Shown here: one piece after another, positions 10,047 to 19,791 of the stretch
How positions within the stretch are numbered: the first letter of the stretch is position 1
Layout: every line of letters starts with the position of its first letter
Assembly (NCBI RefSeq): GCF_021654655.1
Contig: NZ_AP025225.1
Span: 62,001-126,000 of the forward strand
Direction of reading: 5' to 3'
Length of the DNA stretch: 64,000 nt
Source: Candidatus Hydrogenosomobacter endosymbioticus
GTDB taxonomy: Bacteria; Pseudomonadota; Alphaproteobacteria; Holosporales; GW7
The notes under the pieces: generated by a model
Database searches by the model: none
Seen by the model: only the letters and a program-made list of their open reading frames with translations
What the model was told of the DNA's origin: nothing
Made by a program: the position numbers and the translations under genes

Positions 10047-10364
10047 TGGAAAACAACACGTCAGTTCGGTAAAAAGCAAACATCGAAACAGATACATAAA
10101 AGTTATAAAGGTCTATATGGCTGTATGGATGCTAAACCAAAGTTATGTTGAAAGCAATTGCTCAGAAGCTACCATAGTTTTGTATGTGGTGTGTTGTTTA
10201 GGGAGCTGTGCGATCTGTCTGTAACTTATGATTTTTTGGAACCGAGCGGTAAAAAATCCGAAATGTTTTTAAAGTGCCTGTAACCCATAGTTTTGACTGT
10301 TAGCGACGCGTCAGCCTTTACATAGCGCTGGCTCTATCTGAACGCTGCTGTCGTATTGCTTTAT
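10047..10364. other. Gene-free stretch between secA and the polA-linked gene
   Basis: About 318 bp separate the secA 3' end from the next minus-strand gene. The plus strand is G/T-rich here. A short plus-strand frame crosses it (10030-10224) but has no ribosome-binding site or motif. I see no terminator with a U-tract. Promoters for the gene ending at 9426 must lie here. Confidence 0.4.
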
Positions 10365-13300
10365 TTAGCTTAATTTTCCGTGGCAATGTTTATACCTGAG
10401 GCCGGATCCGCATGGGCATGGGGCATTTCTAGACCCTGGAGCCTGAAAGTTGCTTGCCATTTTATGAGAAACACTTTCGCCAGGTCCTATAGATTTTGGT
10501 TGTTTGTCGTGTGTTTTTGGTTTCTTCCTATCGGTGCCAGAGACATTAGTTCCAGATACCGCTGTTTCTTCCGAATTTTTTGGCGAAGGTTTTTTTCTGA
10601 TAGTTTTTTTTCTTGGTGTTTTTTCATCATCCAAAACATTGTTTTTTTGGGTTGTAGCTGAAACCGCTATGTTTTTCTGCTTCTTTTTTCTTGTTTCTGC
10701 TGATGGCGGAGTTTCAGAGCTTGAAGCTTCTTTTTCTTTCGTTTTGCTCGCTTTCTTTTTCTTTGGCGCAGGGTCTAAATTTTCTGTTTCGCTGTTGTTG
10801 TTATAAACCATGCTGCTGGACAATTCATTAACGAGAGCGCCTGCTTCTTCAGGGTGATCGTATATGAAGCTGTCAAACTCTCCGTCATCGTCTCTGAGCA
10901 AATCGCTGGCCACCTCAGAGGAGTGCGAGTTCTGCGGGTAGAAGTTGAACAAAAACGCAAGAACAGTCTCTCTCCATTTTGCAATCATAGTGTTGAACAT
11001 GGTAAACGCTTCTTGTTTGTAAACGTTCAACGGGTCTTTTTGTCCATAAGACTGAAGGTGAATGCCGTTGTATAGATATTCCAGAAGGTTTAGGTGCTCC
11101 TTCCATACAGAGTCTAGAGTGCGGAGAATAATAGCCCTTTGAATATACCCAACGTGTTCTTCTCCGATCAATTTCTCCTGCTGTCCAAGTCTCTCCATAA
11201 CCCTCTCTTCCAGAATTTCTTGAAGGAACTGAGGAGTTAAAGCTTCATGCGAGAGAATATCTTGCATAGAAACTTCTATATTAAATATTCTGTTCATTCC
11301 CTCATTTAGCTTTTCAATATCCCAGTTATCTGGCAGCGACTTTTCGTCTGTATGCAAGTTTATCAGAGAGGCGATAGTATCTATGGCCATTTGGCGCACT
11401 TCGGCCCCCATGTCAGGGCTCGACATAAGGTCCAAGCGTTTTTTATAAACGGCGGAGCGCTGCTGGTTTGGAATGCTGGAGTATTTTAGCAGGTGTTTTC
11501 TTATATCAAAGTTATGCGCTTCTACGCGCTGTTGAGCTTTTTCTATAGATTTAGATATCCACGGATGTTGTATTGGTTCTCCATTCTCAAGGTCCATTTT
11601 TTGAAACCATCTGTCCAACATAGAGATGCTAGGACCAAAAATTCTCATAAGGTCATCCTCTAGGCTGATGAAAAACTTTGATGCTCCTGGGTCGCCCTGT
11701 CTTCCTGATCGGCCGCGCAACTGATTGTCTATTCGTCTGCTTTCGTGACGTTCGGTTCCTATAACAAAAAGCCCGCCTGCGTTTTTAGCGCGCACAGAGT
11801 CCTGCAAAACCTGGCTTCTGACTTCTTTCGAAATTTTTTCTCTAATTTCTTCGTCTTCTATCCCGCGAACTGACTGAGCGATTAGCATATCCACATTACC
11901 GCCCAGCTTTATATCTGTGCCTCGGCCAGCCATGTTAGTCGCTATGGTTACGCTTCCCGGTATGCCAGCGTTCGCTATTATTTCTGCTTCCTGCTCATGA
12001 TGTCGCGCGTTTAATACATTGTGCTTTATTCCTGCTTTCGTGAGCGCATTAGAGAATATCTCTGACTTTTCTATACTTATCGTTCCAACAAGAACAGGTT
12101 GCCCACGCTTTTGGCAGTCTCCAACTACAGCAACCACAACTCCTAGTTTTTCTGCAAACGTTCGGAATATTTCATCGTCCATGTCGTTTCTTATCATTGG
12201 TTTGTTTGTTGGTATCGCGATAACCTGAAGTTTATACATTTCGCTAAATTCATGAGATTCAGTGAGAGCTGTGCCGGTCATTCCTGCAAGCTTTTTATAC
12301 ATGGTGAAAAAATTTTGAAATGTGATAGAGGCGAGCGTTTGATTCTCAGACTCAACTTTTAGTCCTTCCTTCGCTTCCAGAGCCTGATGGAGTCCATCCG
12401 AATACCTGCGATCAGGAAGCGCTCGTCCAGTGAACTCGTCTATTATTAGTATTTTCTTTTTCTTTCCAACTGTCGCGACTATATAGTCTACGTCTTTATG
12501 GAACATGATATTTGCTTTAAGTGCCTGATTGATATGGTGGATAAGGATAGTATTTTGTGTCTGATATAGATGGCTTCCGCTCATAAGTCCTGCATCATTA
12601 ACAAGTTTTTCTATATGTTCATGGCCCTTGTCTGTAAGCACAACAGACTTTGATTTTTCTTCTTTTTCATAGTCTTCTGGCAATATTTCTTGCATTAGCT
12701 TGTTTACAGTAATATACAAATCTGAAGAGTCGTCGGAAGCTCCAGATATGATGAGAGGGGTTCTCGCTTCGTCTATAAGTATGCTGTCTACTTCGTCTAC
12801 TATGGCATAGTTCAGTTCTCTTTGGCACATTTCATCCAGCTCGAATTTCATATTATCTCGCAAATAATCAAAACCAAATTCGTTATTTGTGCCATAGGTT
12901 ATATCGCAAGCATACTGTTCTTTGCGGTCAAAATCTGCTAGCCCATTTACAATACATCCTACTGATAGTCCAAGAAATTTGTATATTCTTCCCATTTCAC
13001 GAGAATCTCGTCTTGCAAGGTAGTCGTTTACGGTGACAACGTGGGCTCCTTTTCCGGATAAAGCGTTTAAATAGATTGGAAGTGTAGCTACGAGAGTTTT
13101 TCCCTCTCCTGTTTTCATTTCTGCTATCATTCCTCTGTGTAAAACGATGCCACCTTTCAGCTGCACGTCAAAATGGCGCATTCTAAGTGTACGCTTTGAT
13201 GCTTCTCGTACGACTGCGAAGGCTTCTACTAAAATGTCATCAAGAGTCTCTCCGTTTGCTAGTCTTTGTTTGAACTCATCTGTTTTTGCGCGTAATTTTT

Positions 13301-13427
13301 CATCTGAAAGCTTTTCCATCGCTGGTTCGAGCTTGTTTATCTTCTTTACATACGAATCAAGTTTTCTAACTATTTTTTCATTCCTGGAGAAACGAGCCGC
13401 TATCTTGCCAAGTACAGATAATTGCAT
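10365..13427 (-). CDS. secA: Preprotein translocase ATPase SecA
   Basis: Motor that pushes unfolded preproteins through SecYEG. The 1020 residues are longer than the usual 850-900. The N-terminal DEAD motor carries GEGKT at residues 107-111 and the DEVD box near 214. The preprotein crosslinking, second nucleotide-binding and helical-wing regions follow. The extra length is a Lys/Ser/Glu-rich linker (about residues 880-990) before the zinc-binding C-terminus (CPCGSG, then CH, in the last 15 residues), which binds SecB and phospholipid. The linker has the look of a disordered segment. Confidence 0.97.
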   Translation of the reverse strand: MQLSVLGKIAARFSRNEKIVRKLDSYVKKINKLEPAMEKLSDEKLRAKTDEFKQRLANGETLDDILVEAFAVVREASKRTLRMRHFDVQLKGGIVLHRGMIAEMKTGEGKTLVATLPIYLNALSGKGAHVVTVNDYLARRDSREMGRIYKFLGLSVGCIVNGLADFDRKEQYACDITYGTNNEFGFDYLRDNMKFELDEMCQRELNYAIVDEVDSILIDEARTPLIISGASDDSSDLYITVNKLMQEILPEDYEKEEKSKSVVLTDKGHEHIEKLVNDAGLMSGSHLYQTQNTILIHHINQALKANIMFHKDVDYIVATVGKKKKILIIDEFTGRALPDRRYSDGLHQALEAKEGLKVESENQTLASITFQNFFTMYKKLAGMTGTALTESHEFSEMYKLQVIAIPTNKPMIRNDMDDEIFRTFAEKLGVVVAVVGDCQKRGQPVLVGTISIEKSEIFSNALTKAGIKHNVLNARHHEQEAEIIANAGIPGSVTIATNMAGRGTDIKLGGNVDMLIAQSVRGIEDEEIREKISKEVRSQVLQDSVRAKNAGGLFVIGTERHESRRIDNQLRGRSGRQGDPGASKFFISLEDDLMRIFGPSISMLDRWFQKMDLENGEPIQHPWISKSIEKAQQRVEAHNFDIRKHLLKYSSIPNQQRSAVYKKRLDLMSSPDMGAEVRQMAIDTIASLINLHTDEKSLPDNWDIEKLNEGMNRIFNIEVSMQDILSHEALTPQFLQEILEERVMERLGQQEKLIGEEHVGYIQRAIILRTLDSVWKEHLNLLEYLYNGIHLQSYGQKDPLNVYKQEAFTMFNTMIAKWRETVLAFLFNFYPQNSHSSEVASDLLRDDDGEFDSFIYDHPEEAGALVNELSSSMVYNNNSETENLDPAPKKKKASKTKEKEASSSETPPSAETRKKKQKNIAVSATTQKNNVLDDEKTPRKKTIRKKPSPKNSEETAVSGTNVSGTDRKKPKTHDKQPKSIGPGESVSHKMASNFQAPGSRNAPCPCGSGLRYKHCHGKLS

Positions 13428-13648
13428 TTTACAGTAAATATTGTGACGGAAATCGTATACCTATTATGTCATATAAATCGCTTAAAAACCAATGACGTTA
13501 AAGAGAGAGTTTTTGATTAACGTGTTAGGTTATATGCGCTAGGTTATGCGCAAAAAATCGAAAAGAGCTTTTTTAGCTTATTAAGCTGTTATTGACCGCG
13601 TTCATGATATGTAGTTTATTTATGTGGAGGCAGGACTAGGAGACGCAG
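13428..13648. promoter_or_regulatory. Divergent promoter region secA / asd
   Basis: Two divergent genes share this 221-bp region. A short imperfect direct repeat, TAGGTTATATGCGC at 13526-13539 and TAGGTTATGCGC at 13540-13551, lies about 100 bp before asd and could be a protein-binding site; nothing identifies the protein. AGGAG at 13638-13642 is the asd ribosome-binding site. Confidence 0.4.
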
Positions 13649-14734
13649 GTGTGCGAGATACGCTCTCTTTGTGAAGACATGCGAAGAGCATGCCCTGATA
13701 TTATGGTTGTTGGAGCTACTGGAAATGTTGGGCGGTGCGTGGTTCAGATTTTGCTTGAAAAAAACGTTCCTAAAGAGAAGATTCACCTGATCGCTTCAGA
13801 TTTGTCTCACGGTAGGCGCATCACAGTATTAGGAAAAGAATTTATTGTTCATGGAGTTGGTAATACAGACTTATTCTGCAAAAGCGGAATTTTTATGTTT
13901 GCAACAGAGTCTGACGTGTCAAAAAGTATCATAGAAAAAGCGCTATCTAGCGGCGATTCGGAAGGGGCGAGACAATTTTTTCTGGATTCTAGTTCGGAAT
14001 ACAGAATGCGGGATGATGTTATGCTGGCGCTAGCGCCTATAAATGGAAGGCTCATTACTCTAGCGCAAAAAATATACTCCCATGCGAATTGCATAGCTTC
14101 TCCGCTTTCTCTTGTGTTAAACCCTCTTGCGCAGATCGGGATAAAGAATGTGTTTTTATCTACGTATCAATCTGTTTCTGGAGCTGGAAAGGAAGCAATG
14201 GATGAGCTTTTTGAAAATGCTAGGGCTGAATTAGACGAAAAATCCTATGAATCGAAACAGTTTTCGCGCCCAATAGCGTTCAACGTTATCCCTCAGATAG
14301 GAAGCGTTGGAGCGGATGGCGAGACTGGTGAGGAAAATAAAATCCGAACGGAAGTCAGAAAAATTTTAGCAAATGATATAGAGATCAACGCTGCGTCTGT
14401 GCGCGTTCCTGTTGCTGTTGGACATTCGTTTTCTGCTTGGATAAAATTTTCTGAAAAAGTAAGTAAGAGTGAGATAATTTCATTACTTTCTAGCGCGCCG
14501 TTTGTTAATGTCACGTCTTCGGATGGAAATTCTTTCTTGACCCCAAAGGAAGTTGTTGGAACAGACGAAGTGCATGTTGGAAGAATTTTCTCTTCTTCTT
14601 ATAAGAGCGTTCGAGAAAAGGCTGGCTCTGTTTTCCATTTTTGGTCTAGCTCGGATAATTTGCGCAGAGGGGCGGCAACAGATATATGTGAGACTGCTAT
14701 CACCTTAATAGGGGCTATGACGTCTCCGAGATAA
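13649..14734 (+). CDS. asd: Aspartate-semialdehyde dehydrogenase
   Basis: Makes aspartate semialdehyde from aspartyl phosphate with NADPH, the branch point for DAP/lysine, threonine and methionine. The NADP-binding GATGNVGR motif lies near residues 24-31. The active-site cysteine is Cys148 in the HANC segment, and SVSGAGKEAMDEL near 175-187 is family-typical. The start is GTG at 13649 with AGGAG six bases upstream. It pairs functionally with dapA at 56 kb, supporting endogenous meso-DAP for peptidoglycan. The 361-residue length is slightly above the usual 340. Confidence 0.93.
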   Translation: MCEIRSLCEDMRRACPDIMVVGATGNVGRCVVQILLEKNVPKEKIHLIASDLSHGRRITVLGKEFIVHGVGNTDLFCKSGIFMFATESDVSKSIIEKALSSGDSEGARQFFLDSSSEYRMRDDVMLALAPINGRLITLAQKIYSHANCIASPLSLVLNPLAQIGIKNVFLSTYQSVSGAGKEAMDELFENARAELDEKSYESKQFSRPIAFNVIPQIGSVGADGETGEENKIRTEVRKILANDIEINAASVRVPVAVGHSFSAWIKFSEKVSKSEIISLLSSAPFVNVTSSDGNSFLTPKEVVGTDEVHVGRIFSSSYKSVREKAGSVFHFWSSSDNLRRGAATDICETAITLIGAMTSPR

Positions 14735-15093
14735 ATCGCATTTATTAGACGCAATAGATATGGAAATATTAAGTAAAAATTAGCAAATTTTACAAATTTA
14801 TATGATGAAGGCACTTATGACTAGATAAAATAAAAACTACGATATCGTATAAATCAAATCATATTATGTTGAAATTGAGAAAAATGGTTTTAAGCAGATC
14901 TTTAGACCTACTTTTTTGAGCATAGATAGGTTTCTATTGTGAGAGCGCTGACTTTGCGCATTATGGTTGATTGGAAAATTTGGTAAATTTTGAAGCAATT
15001 AATTAATTTTATCAATTTTTGTTATCGATATTGTAATGTTTTAGCTTAGGGTGTATTATGTCTTTAAGGTTAATAAAAAATTGGACACATAAA
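14735..15093. promoter_or_regulatory. AT-rich intergenic region before secreted orphan
   Basis: About 360 bp with very high A+T. I see no gene in it. It should hold the promoter for the secreted orphan starting at 15094, but no single -35/-10 pair stands out. An alternative in-frame ATG at 15058 would add 12 residues ahead of the signal peptide. Confidence 0.35.
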
Positions 15094-15936
15094 ATGAACA
15101 TATTTAAAATTCTCGCACTAGCAGTTTTTGCCATTGGTGGAAGTGCGTCTGCAGGTTGGTTAACAGAATACCAAAAGAATGAGCTAAAAAATATGCTTTT
15201 TAATAATTATAAGAGAACTGACGTAAATACAGACGGTAATATAGCGGGGATTATCGCAATGATAGACTCTTTAAAGCCGAAAGATGAAAATATGATAAAT
15301 TATCAAGATTTGCAAATTAAGATTCTACAAAAACCTTCATGTTTTGACGAAAGTTATTTAAGCTATAACTGTAAGAATATTGTGAATTTTTTAAATAAAA
15401 CGTTTCTTGACAACAAAGAAGAGATTTTAGCCAAAGTGCAAGAAGAAAAGAAAGCAGAGGATCGTATTTCAGCTATGCATATAGTATTTGATATGGGGAG
15501 AATAATGAGTTTGTCTCAATTGTATGGCAATGAAGAGAATAACAAAACATGCTGTGGGTATTATGATCCGAAAGAAGCGGCCTATAATATATCTGGATTT
15601 GTTGGAATTAGAAGCGAAGAGCGTTTGTCAAGATTTATGTCTGATGTGGAAAATACATTTAATATTGCAAATTATCTCATTGATCAAAGAAAGTTCCAAA
15701 TATCTGAAGATGAAATTGCGGTTGAAATATATGAGCTTTACAAGAAACACTTTTCCCCTATAGAGTGCGAAGTGAAAAACAGCATGGAAGAAGAGCTTAA
15801 GCGGTTGAATAATAAAATTTTTTTCGATCTATCTGAGACAGAAATATTTGATAAAGGATTCATTAGTTGTCTTTTAGAGTCTAAAAAAAATAAATTTAAA
15901 TTTTTGAAATCTGCGCAAAATGAACAATTTCAATAA
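15094..15936 (+). CDS. Secreted protein of unknown function
   Basis: I do not recognise this family. From the ATG at 15094 the product has 280 residues and opens with a textbook Sec signal peptide ending in GSASA before GW near residue 20. An upstream ATG at 15058 would put 12 charged residues before it, which is less likely. The mature part is helical and charged and holds several cysteines that could form disulfides in the periplasm (a Cys-Cys pair near residue 150). There is no membrane helix. A strong intrinsic terminator follows, so this is a single-gene unit. Its base composition is more AT-rich than nearby lepA. Confidence 0.75.
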   Translation: MNIFKILALAVFAIGGSASAGWLTEYQKNELKNMLFNNYKRTDVNTDGNIAGIIAMIDSLKPKDENMINYQDLQIKILQKPSCFDESYLSYNCKNIVNFLNKTFLDNKEEILAKVQEEKKAEDRISAMHIVFDMGRIMSLSQLYGNEENNKTCCGYYDPKEAAYNISGFVGIRSEERLSRFMSDVENTFNIANYLIDQRKFQISEDEIAVEIYELYKKHFSPIECEVKNSMEEELKRLNNKIFFDLSETEIFDKGFISCLLESKKNKFKFLKSAQNEQFQ

Positions 15937-15960
15937 TATTTAGTTTTTGTGCGTCGATTG

Positions 15961-15991
15961 AAAGCAGGCCCTTCTTGGGCCTGCTTTTTTT
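15961..15991 (+). terminator. Rho-independent terminator after secreted orphan
   Basis: A 10-bp perfect stem, AAGCAGGCCC and GGGCCTGCTT, with a TTCTT loop is followed by a run of Ts. It ends the single-gene unit at 15.1-15.9 kb and isolates lepA from it. Confidence 0.92.
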
Positions 15992-16151
15992 GAAAAATTA
16001 CAAATCATTGGATTAATCGGATTATATTTTTTTAAAAGCAATCGAAAGAAGTATCTTACAAGAATCGGTAACGTTAGCTGGCATCGCATGGATAATATTC
16101 GAAGCATTGGATATACTGTTAGGAGTTGCACCGCGTACAGTTGTATATAAA

Positions 16152-17981
16152 ATGGGTGATTTTTGGGGTTCTGGCCTTTCTTTGATAAGGAATTTTGCGA
16201 TAATAGCGCACATCGACCATGGAAAGTCGACTCTTGCTGATAGACTTTTGGATGAATGCAATGCTATTGATGCTAGGCAGAAAAAAGACCAAATTTTGGA
16301 CAGCATGGATATAGAACGTGAGCGCGGAATTACGATAAAGGCGCAGACAGTGTGCCTTTCATATACCGCTAGCGATGGGCGTACATATAAGCTAAACCTT
16401 ATGGATACTCCTGGGCATGTCGACTTTTCGTATGAGGTGAGCAGGTCTATTGCTGCGTGTGAAGGGTCTTTGCTTATAGTGGATGCTAGCCAGGGGATCG
16501 AGGCGCAAACTCTTGCTAATGCGTATCAGGCGATAGCCAGCGACCATGTAATAATACCGATCCTCAACAAAATAGACCTTCCATCCGCTGCTCCGGATGT
16601 AGTGAAAAAGCAAATAAGCGATGTTATAGGAATAGATAGCTCTGATGCAATAGAAGTATCTGCAAAAACTGGTCACGGTGTGCGCGATGTGCTTGAAGCC
16701 GTCGTGAAGCTGCTTCCCCCGCCCAGCGGAAACATCAATGCACCTTTTAAGGCTCTTCTCATCGACAGTTGGTATGATCCATATTTCGGAGTCATAGTTC
16801 TTGCGCGTATCAAGGATGGAGCCGTGAAAGCAGGTATGAAAATACGTATGGTGTCGACCAGATCTGTATACTCTGTCGATCAAGTTGGAGTGTTCACACC
16901 ATTTAAAAAGAAAGTAGACGAGCTTTCTAGCGGAGATATTGGCTATATTATCGCGAACATAAAGCAGGTTGGGGAATGCAGGGTTGGGGACACGATAACC
17001 GCAGAATCGAACGCTGATATCACACCTCTTCCTGGGTTCCGCCCCTCTATCCCTGTTGTTTTTTGCAGCATCTTTGCGACAGACACCAACGATTTCGGCA
17101 AATTGCGCGAAGGTATAGCAAAATTACAGCTGAACGACGCTAGCTTCTCGTTTGAGATGGAATCGTCTGCGTCGCTTGGATTCGGTTTTAGGTGTGGATT
17201 TTTGGGGCTGCTGCATCTAGAGATTATACAAGAGCGTCTTGAGCGCGAGTTTGGCCTAGATCTTATAACTACAGCTCCCACGGTTGTATACAAAGTTCAT
17301 ATGCGCGACGGAGCTGAGATCGATCTGCATAATCCCGCAGATATGCCAGACCAATCGAAGATCGAGAGCATACACGAGCCGTGGATTCAGGCTACGATAT
17401 TCGTTCCGGATGAATATGTCGGTCCTGTGATAGAGCTTTTGTCCTGCGAACGTCGCGGAGTGCAGAAGTCATTTGTATACACGGGAAATGCCCGTGCGAT
17501 GCTTGTCTATAGACTTCCGCTTAACGAAATAGTGTTCGATTTTTACGATTGTCTCAAGTCCATAAGTCGAGGGTATGCGAGTTTCGATTATGCTATGGAC
17601 GGCTATGAAGAAGGCGACCTTGTGAAACTTAGTATACTGCTGAATGGAGAGCCTGTGGAGGCGCTGTCGTCAATTGTTCACAAAAGCAGGGCAGAGAGCA
17701 GGGGGCGCACGGTGTGTGAGAAGCTGAAAGGCCTGATCCCGCGGCAAATGTTTCCAATCGCGATACAAGCTGCGATCGGCGGCAAGATAATTGCGCGCGA
17801 GACTATATCTGCTCTTCGAAAGAATGTGACTGCAAAATGTTACGGCGGCGACATCACGAGAAAACGCAAACTTCTCGAAAAACAGAAAGAGGGTAAAAAG
17901 CGGATGAAGCAATTCGGCGACGTCAGCGTCCCTAAGTCTGCATTTATCGCCGTCCTTAAAATGGGTGATGAAAAGAAATAG
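16152..17981 (+). CDS. lepA: Elongation factor 4 (LepA)
   Basis: Ribosome-binding GTPase that acts on stalled or mis-translocated ribosomes. The G-domain carries AHIDHGKST (G1), DTPGHVDF (G3) and NKIDLP (G4). Domain II, domain III, the EF-G-like domain V and the LepA-specific C-terminal domain with its basic [16 protein letters not shown] segment follow. The start at 16152 leaves a short N-terminus as in other LepA proteins; an in-frame ATG at 16107 would add 15 residues. In many bacteria lepA sits with lepB; here they are 14 kb apart. Confidence 0.96.
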   Translation: MGDFWGSGLSLIRNFAIIAHIDHGKSTLADRLLDECNAIDARQKKDQILDSMDIERERGITIKAQTVCLSYTASDGRTYKLNLMDTPGHVDFSYEVSRSIAACEGSLLIVDASQGIEAQTLANAYQAIASDHVIIPILNKIDLPSAAPDVVKKQISDVIGIDSSDAIEVSAKTGHGVRDVLEAVVKLLPPPSGNINAPFKALLIDSWYDPYFGVIVLARIKDGAVKAGMKIRMVSTRSVYSVDQVGVFTPFKKKVDELSSGDIGYIIANIKQVGECRVGDTITAESNADITPLPGFRPSIPVVFCSIFATDTNDFGKLREGIAKLQLNDASFSFEMESSASLGFGFRCGFLGLLHLEIIQERLEREFGLDLITTAPTVVYKVHMRDGAEIDLHNPADMPDQSKIESIHEPWIQATIFVPDEYVGPVIELLSCERRGVQKSFVYTGNARAMLVYRLPLNEIVFDFYDCLKSISRGYASFDYAMDGYEEGDLVKLSILLNGEPVEALSSIVHKSRAESRGRTVCEKLKGLIPRQMFPIAIQAAIGGKIIARETISALRKNVTAKCYGGDITRKRKLLEKQKEGKKRMKQFGDVSVPKSAFIAVLKMGDEKK

Positions 17982-18124
17982 TCTGCTCGCTATTACCCGC
18001 GCTATTACAGTAAGAATTTCATCTTGATAATAGACCGATAATATCTCGAAAAAACAAATATTTACAATCGCAATACAATGCGGTATGCTCCGATTTTGGG
18101 TGGTTTTACAAAAGGAGTAACCCT

Positions 18125-19027
18125 ATGATTAAGCAAGTTTTGTTGATGTGTGCCTTGGCTGCATGCGCGTGCTCTAGCGATTCGTTTGCTGGGAAGTATA
18201 AACCCATGTTGGAGATGTATAAAAGAGATCTGTCGAGGAATTGGGCAGGGGTTGAAGATTGGAAAGAAGTTAGAGATGAGTGGGACTCTATTCCTCCTAA
18301 CTATGGCGTAGTAGATATGGTTAGGCGTAACTTGATGGTGCAGAGAATGCATACTAGTGCTAATGCAAATAATAACGCACCAATACATAAATGTTACGTT
18401 GAAAATCTTAAAGATAATATGGAATCAGACCTTAGAGAACTGGAAAAAAGAGAAAAAACTCTGGCGAACGCGCATATAATCATGCAAAAAGATTTTGCCG
18501 CTAAGTCAAAAGAGGCGCTGGCTGATTTAGAAAATAGTATTCAGAAAGCAAAATCTTTACAAGAAGCTGAAAAACAGAGTAAGGAAAAAGACAAAAAGGA
18601 AGAGAGTAAAGAAGAAGCTCCGAAAAAAGCGTCAACTGAATTATTCGATTACTTAAGCGGTCTACAAACTCAGGCTTCTAATTTCAGTAATTTGGCTTCC
18701 AATGGAGCTTACAAAGCCCAGGACGTGTTCAAAGAGCTAAATAGAGCACATAATAATTATTTAAGATTTGAAAAAGAAGGGCAAGTTATTTTTGAAGAAA
18801 TAAACAAAAAAACTTCTGAAAATATGAAGTTTTATGAAGAAGTAGAAAGTTATGCTAAGAAAATAGAGGAATTAGAGAAAATAGCAAAAGAAGACGCCGA
18901 CCCGAATGAAAAAGAGACGGCGACTAAAGCTATAAAAGAATTTGATGAAAAAGCACAGATTAATAACGCAGCTATATTCAAGCATTGGGAAGATTTTGAT
19001 AGTTTGTCTGAGAAATGCGGTCTGTAG
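18125..19027 (+). CDS. Secreted coiled-coil protein; leader shared with the gene at 19.4 kb
   Basis: I do not recognise this family. The 300-residue product begins with a Sec signal peptide that contains both a lipobox (LAAC, near residue 14) and a signal-peptidase-I site (SFA before GK, near residue 22), so it may be a lipoprotein or a soluble periplasmic protein. The mature part is almost wholly helical, with predicted coiled coil around 95-175 and 215-275 and a Lys/Glu-rich run near 155-170. AAAGGAG precedes the ATG, and a terminator follows at 19071. The leader and the ribosome-binding context closely resemble those of the next gene, but the mature parts differ. Confidence 0.78.
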   Translation: MIKQVLLMCALAACACSSDSFAGKYKPMLEMYKRDLSRNWAGVEDWKEVRDEWDSIPPNYGVVDMVRRNLMVQRMHTSANANNNAPIHKCYVENLKDNMESDLRELEKREKTLANAHIIMQKDFAAKSKEALADLENSIQKAKSLQEAEKQSKEKDKKEESKEEAPKKASTELFDYLSGLQTQASNFSNLASNGAYKAQDVFKELNRAHNNYLRFEKEGQVIFEEINKKTSENMKFYEEVESYAKKIEELEKIAKEDADPNEKETATKAIKEFDEKAQINNAAIFKHWEDFDSLSEKCGL

Positions 19028-19070
19028 TATTATAATATTATAACGAATTCATATATTTATACTAATGATG

Positions 19071-19104
19071 CCACCTGCACAGAAATGTTGCGGGTGGTTT
19101 TTTA
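19071..19104 (+). terminator. Rho-independent terminator after the 18.1-kb secreted gene
   Basis: An 8-bp stem, CCACCTGC and GCGGGTGG (one G-U pair), is followed by TTTTTTATTTTT. It is well placed 44 bp after the stop. Confidence 0.9.
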
Positions 19105-19356
19105 TTTTTAGGCCTTAGGCGATAATGTGGGGGCCTCCGTTTTGTTGCCTATTTCGGAATTGGAGGTGAAGATTAATGGGTTTCGGTTTATCTCTCGCTA
19201 TTTTTGAATTCCTCCGCATTTTCATGGGCCCGTTTTTTGTTTTTTGATAAATAATTGCTTTTTTTTAATAATTTAAACAAAATATAAATAAAATTTTAAT
19301 AAAGCATGCAAGAAATATGATAGTATACTGTAGGGTTTTATAAAAGGAGGACCTAT
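19105..19356 (+). promoter_or_regulatory. Intergenic promoter region of the 19.4-kb secreted gene
   Basis: The 3' part is very AT-rich, with a TATACT element near 19323 that could be a -10 box about 30 bp before the ATG. AAAGGAGG at about 19344-19351 is a strong ribosome-binding site, almost the same as that of the gene at 18.1 kb. I see no gene in the G-rich first half. Confidence 0.45.
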
Positions 19357-19662
19357 ATGTTTAAACAGACTTTATTTGCGTGCGCTTTGGTTGCGTGCTC
19401 AAGCGGGGCGTTCGCCGGAAAAGATATAGAAAGCATCATGGAAGAGATAGATAATGGCCAGAAACAATTAGTTGTAAAGCAGGCCGATTTCGTGCAACTG
19501 ATGGCAAAGATACAGAACGAAGGCCAAAATGATAACTATCGGGCTTTAATGAACGGTCTTTTAAAAGAAATAAATGAAATATATTTCGGTATTGCAAGAA
19601 AAACCAAAATTGTAGAAGATTATAAAAATGGTAAACTAGATGATAGCGATTTAAATGACTAA
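19357..19662 (+). CDS. Small secreted protein; leader shared with the gene at 18.1 kb
   Basis: I do not recognise this family. The 101-residue product has a signal peptide nearly identical in plan to that of the gene at 18.1 kb: a start of Met, one variable residue, then KQ, a CAL core, a lipobox (LVAC), then AFA before GK. The mature part of about 80 residues is helical and charged, with no cysteine. A strong Shine-Dalgarno sequence precedes it. It is followed by two hairpins. The shared leader points to a duplicated secretion module attached to different mature domains, or to an ancient paralogous pair. Confidence 0.75.
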   Translation: MFKQTLFACALVACSSGAFAGKDIESIMEEIDNGQKQLVVKQADFVQLMAKIQNEGQNDNYRALMNGLLKEINEIYFGIARKTKIVEDYKNGKLDDSDLND

Positions 19663-19663
19663 T

Positions 19664-19691
19664 TTTTTGCGCATTTATAAAAACGCAAAAA
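19664..19691 (-). terminator. Hairpin after the 19.4-kb secreted gene
   Basis: TTTTTGCG and CGCAAAAA form an 8-bp stem around a 12-base loop. The A-run on the 3' arm reads as a U-tract only on the minus strand, so it could end transcription of the convergent Cdd1-like gene. Confidence 0.45.
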
Positions 19692-19723
19692 CATGAATCA
19701 TTTGTTATGTTTATACCTTTGTT

Positions 19724-19754
19724 CAATGTGGCGAGAGGCTGTTTCGCCACATTG
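19724..19754. terminator. Long hairpin between convergent genes
   Basis: An 11-bp perfect inverted repeat (CAATGTGGCGA and TCGCCACATTG) with a 9-base loop sits in the 129-bp gap between convergent genes. There is no U-tract directly after it on the plus strand. It is probably a bidirectional barrier to transcription or an RNA-stabilising 3' structure. Confidence 0.6.
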
Positions 19755-19791
19755 CCACATGTCTATCTGTTTATTGTTACTTTGTTTCGCA

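Noticed and set aside
10030-10224. Short plus-strand frame upstream of secA's 3' end
   Set aside because: Overlaps the 5' part of a better-supported minus-strand gene and has no recognisable features.
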